Below are positions 20,962 to 21,037 of a DNA stretch of 21,037 nucleotides, in pieces. The translations under genes were made by a program, and so were the position numbers. The stretch's first letter is position 1, and every line of letters begins with the position of its first letter. A model generated the notes under the pieces. That model worked only from the letters and a program-made list of their open reading frames with translations. It ran no database searches and had not been told where the DNA came from. Source of the stretch: an uncultured Azospirillum sp. (GTDB lineage Bacteria > Pseudomonadota > Alphaproteobacteria > RF32 > CAG-239); the NCBI GenBank assembly GCA_902489795.1, contig CABUBU010000027.1, positions 1-21,037 on the forward strand, in the 5' to 3' direction.

Positions 20962-21037
20962 ATGAAAAAAATTCAAAACGTTAAAGAATATGTGGAAAAG
21001 ATAGATTCGGCCAAGAAGGTAAATCCGAAAGACCTTT
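20962..21037 (+). CDS. Start of a protein of unknown function, cut by the window end
   Basis: The ATG at 20962 is preceded by AAAGAG and opens a frame of 25 codons to the window end (MKKIQNVKEYVEKIDSAKK and on), charged and probably helical, with no signal peptide. It follows the membrane gene by 18 bases and is probably co-transcribed. It is too short to identify. Confidence 0.6.
   Translation, partial: MKKIQNVKEYVEKIDSAKKVNPKDL

Overview
The window looks like about 21 kb of chromosome from an alphaproteobacterium with medium GC content. Supporting signs are the UPF0260 (YcgN-like) and DUF2333 proteins, a BI-1/YccA protein, a two-domain NFU protein, a groESL promoter resembling the alphaproteobacterial heat-shock (RpoH) pattern, and a DnaB with an extended C-terminal insert. 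Short proteins and unknown secreted proteins would fit a host-associated or gut lineage, but that is inference. The standard code is used, since TGA is a stop in several intact genes. No rRNA, tRNA or CRISPR array was seen.

Layout. 1-356 is a decayed IS200-type transposase running off the left edge. 554-2508 (minus) is groES-groEL. 2652-4058 (minus) holds a BacNav-like channel with an abnormal filter and a short prepilin peptidase. 4124-8867 (minus) is one tightly packed operon, murJ-DUF2333-nfu-bax-gloB, with overlapping or abutting genes. A small orphan gene (9047-9433, plus) diverges from it. 9434-10113 is a gene-free stretch of about 680 bp filled with hairpins and repeats. 10114-13572 (minus) carries yccA and then the dnaB-ycgN-ygjP operon read towards it. 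13573-13744 is a divergent control region with a pair of inverted DnaA boxes.

Right of 13.7 kb most genes are on the plus strand: an N-formylglutamate amidohydrolase-like protein, a Cys-rich orphan with faint DUF1566/Lcl resemblance, a tandem pair of secreted four-cysteine paralogues, and a DUF805 membrane protein. These are followed by an MFS transporter remnant (minus), an inositol monophosphatase family protein, a HAD-fold protein that has lost its catalytic aspartates (minus), a histidine phosphatase, a membrane-anchored flavodoxin (minus), a secreted/membrane protein with a CxxC near its mature N-terminus, and the start of one more gene.

The left half is mainly housekeeping: protein folding, lipid II flipping, Fe-S assembly, wall hydrolysis, methylglyoxal detoxification and replication. 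The most unusual material is the channel with a rewritten selectivity filter, the tandem four-Cys secreted pair, the HAD-like protein without catalytic aspartates, the GroEL with a CHCGC tail, and the two intergenic repeat structures between 9.47 and 10.12 kb. I do not see a complete new defence or biosynthetic system. The four-Cys pair is the best candidate for undescribed biology.
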